Assembly (NCBI RefSeq): GCF_000512895.1
Contig: NZ_CP007033.1
Coordinates: forward strand, 1,537,001 to 1,601,000
Reading direction: 5' to 3'
Origin: Dehalobacter restrictus DSM 9455
GTDB taxonomy: Bacteria > Bacillota > Desulfitobacteriia > Desulfitobacteriales > Syntrophobotulaceae
Length of the DNA: 64,000 nt
Below the pieces are notes generated by a model. That model saw nothing but the letters and a program-made list of their open reading frames with translations. It searched no databases and was not told the DNA's origin. The position numbers and the translations under genes are program-made. Below, in pieces: positions 63,105 through 64,000 of the stretch. The stretch's first letter is position 1. Each line of letters begins with the position of its first letter.

Positions 63105-64000
63105 ATGTTATTTCACAAATCCAACGCTTTCATTCGCTATCCTATTCAAACCGGAATCTCCAATCCTGAAATTATGGAACGTCTTGCGGTTCCCGCTCAA
63201 GGTACCGGTGACCCCGATTTGGATCAGGTGATTGAAAATGCCGGTTATCGGTATGATCCAGGACAGGATATTTTTTACGCGACTTTAAATCCATGGCAAA
63301 GAAATGCCGGGTATTGCCGAATTTATGATGAGGTATCAGCCCCGACGGGTATGATTATTGATTGTGAACCGGTTTATTTTGAATATGACGGCAAGAAATG
63401 GATGATTGGCTTCTGGAAAGGTCAGTACGATCTGGTAACCGGCGGAGAAATCGGGATTTATACCGGAGCATTTCATTTTACGCTTCCGGGAATTTTTAGC
63501 GGAATGTTTTATAAATCTGCTGACAACGATGAATTGCTGCCGATGTCCTTTGTGTTAAGGAAGAATGGAAGCGTGCTCTTTACCCGATCAGAAAAACACT
63601 GGTGGCTTACAGGTTTTAAATTAGGCGAATTTTCTGATCCTTCGGAATTAACGATGGATATTGATCTTGCTTTTCCGAATACAGCAATGCGGGACGCTTT
63701 TCTAAACGGTTTAAGAGATGCCGGATACAATGACCAGGAATTTTATTTTTCCGGAAATAACGTATCTTTCACTTTTGCTAAGCCGCATACCGTCCAGCCA
63801 AGAACGCGAAAACCCAGTACAGACCGGCTCATTCAGGCTAAAAACAAATTGTTATGTGACAAATATCAGGAAATCACGGGTCCTTACAGAACAATGCAAG
63901 ATAAAATGAAAGCGATTGAGAGCCTAGCCCCGCAGTTATATCAAACCGTCTTAAGACTCGGAAAGAGCAAGGAATTTTATGAATTGTGGATGAAGGTTCT
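63105..64000 (+). CDS. DUF4474 protein, paralogue 2 (runs off the window)
   Basis: The frame from ATG 63105 (AAGGGGCG nine bases upstream) is open for 298 codons to the window edge. It repeats paralogue 1: DLDQVIENAGYRYDPGQDIF, NPWQRNAGYCRIYDE, GMIIDCEPVYF, WMIGFWKGQYDLVTGGEIGIY, KHWWLTGFKLGEF and LLCDKYQEITG. It lacks the Thr/Glu-rich insert of paralogue 1 and has a longer loop after GEIGIY (about 120-135). A membrane tail would lie beyond the edge. Confidence 0.82.
   Translation, partial: MLFHKSNAFIRYPIQTGISNPEIMERLAVPAQGTGDPDLDQVIENAGYRYDPGQDIFYATLNPWQRNAGYCRIYDEVSAPTGMIIDCEPVYFEYDGKKWMIGFWKGQYDLVTGGEIGIYTGAFHFTLPGIFSGMFYKSADNDELLPMSFVLRKNGSVLFTRSEKHWWLTGFKLGEFSDPSELTMDIDLAFPNTAMRDAFLNGLRDAGYNDQEFYFSGNNVSFTFAKPHTVQPRTRKPSTDRLIQAKNKLLCDKYQEITGPYRTMQDKMKAIESLAPQLYQTVLRLGKSKEFYELWMKV

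Noticed and set aside
1-64000. CRISPR arrays, tRNA and rRNA genes
   Set aside because: No regularly spaced repeats, no cloverleaf sequences and no rRNA stretches were seen; the short repeats found are two-copy or microsatellite type.

Overview
The window looks like chromosomal DNA of an endospore-forming anaerobic clostridial Firmicute, most like the Desulfitobacterium / Dehalobacter / Desulfosporosinus group. This is inferred from the spore-germination operon, the complex-I/hydrogenase-4-like membrane complex, the T-box and c-di-AMP leaders, strong GGAGG ribosome sites and overall protein flavour; no rRNA or tRNA is present to settle it. I see no CRISPR array.

1-9.2 kb: a YhaN/YhaO-like (SbcCD-type) pair whose catalytic motifs are eroded in both partners; a secreted 5'-nucleotidase split by a -1 shift at a slippery A-run; a lysophospholipase; a secreted NlpC/P60 hydrolase; a His-rich protein; ylmH; and a DUF3307-SatD pair.

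9.2-17.5 kb is a decayed accessory island: a 5'-truncated cell-wall-binding (CWB2) gene, an IS1182-family element with a broken transposase that carries a complete nested IS66 element (both with intact target duplications), two small secreted proteins, a frameshifted phage holin and two SH3-repeat remnants. At 17.9-21.6 kb is a 1230-residue protein with eight SH3-like repeats, an M14 carboxypeptidase-like domain, two Big_2 domains and an M23 endopeptidase, but no signal peptide.

21.7-28.7 kb: a lipoprotein; a lactococcin-972-type export/immunity pair (ABC ATPase plus DUF1430-type membrane protein) with a frameshifted remnant of the bacteriocin gene upstream; an ECF sigma factor with its DUF4179 partner; and an integrase remnant. 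28.7-36 kb: two ABC-F ATPases, a frameshifted alpha/beta hydrolase under a PadR regulator with a 44-bp palindromic operator, a DMT permease with a His-rich tail, and a nitrilase-family amidase.

36-44.8 kb: a TetR gene followed by hyfB-C-E-F, a large subunit and a ferredoxin-small-subunit fusion. All four Ni-binding cysteines of the large subunit are replaced, so this is best read as an energy-converting-hydrogenase-related (Ehr) complex and not a hydrogenase. 44.9-50.1 kb: a ger operon C'-A-B-C with nearly duplicate gerC genes, the first frameshifted, and a gerB that seems to start at ATA. 50-64 kb: an aminotransferase, ung, cvfB, carbonic anhydrase, an M24 peptidase, a T-box(Trp)-controlled trpB2, a c-di-AMP-riboswitch-controlled G5-NlpC/P60 hydrolase, a DUF456 protein, an MsbA-like ABC exporter, a Gln-rich protein and two tandem DUF4474 paralogues, the second cut by the window edge.

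Several genes differ from intact relatives by one base, often at or beside A-runs. Real decay, recoding and sequencing error cannot be told apart from this sequence alone.
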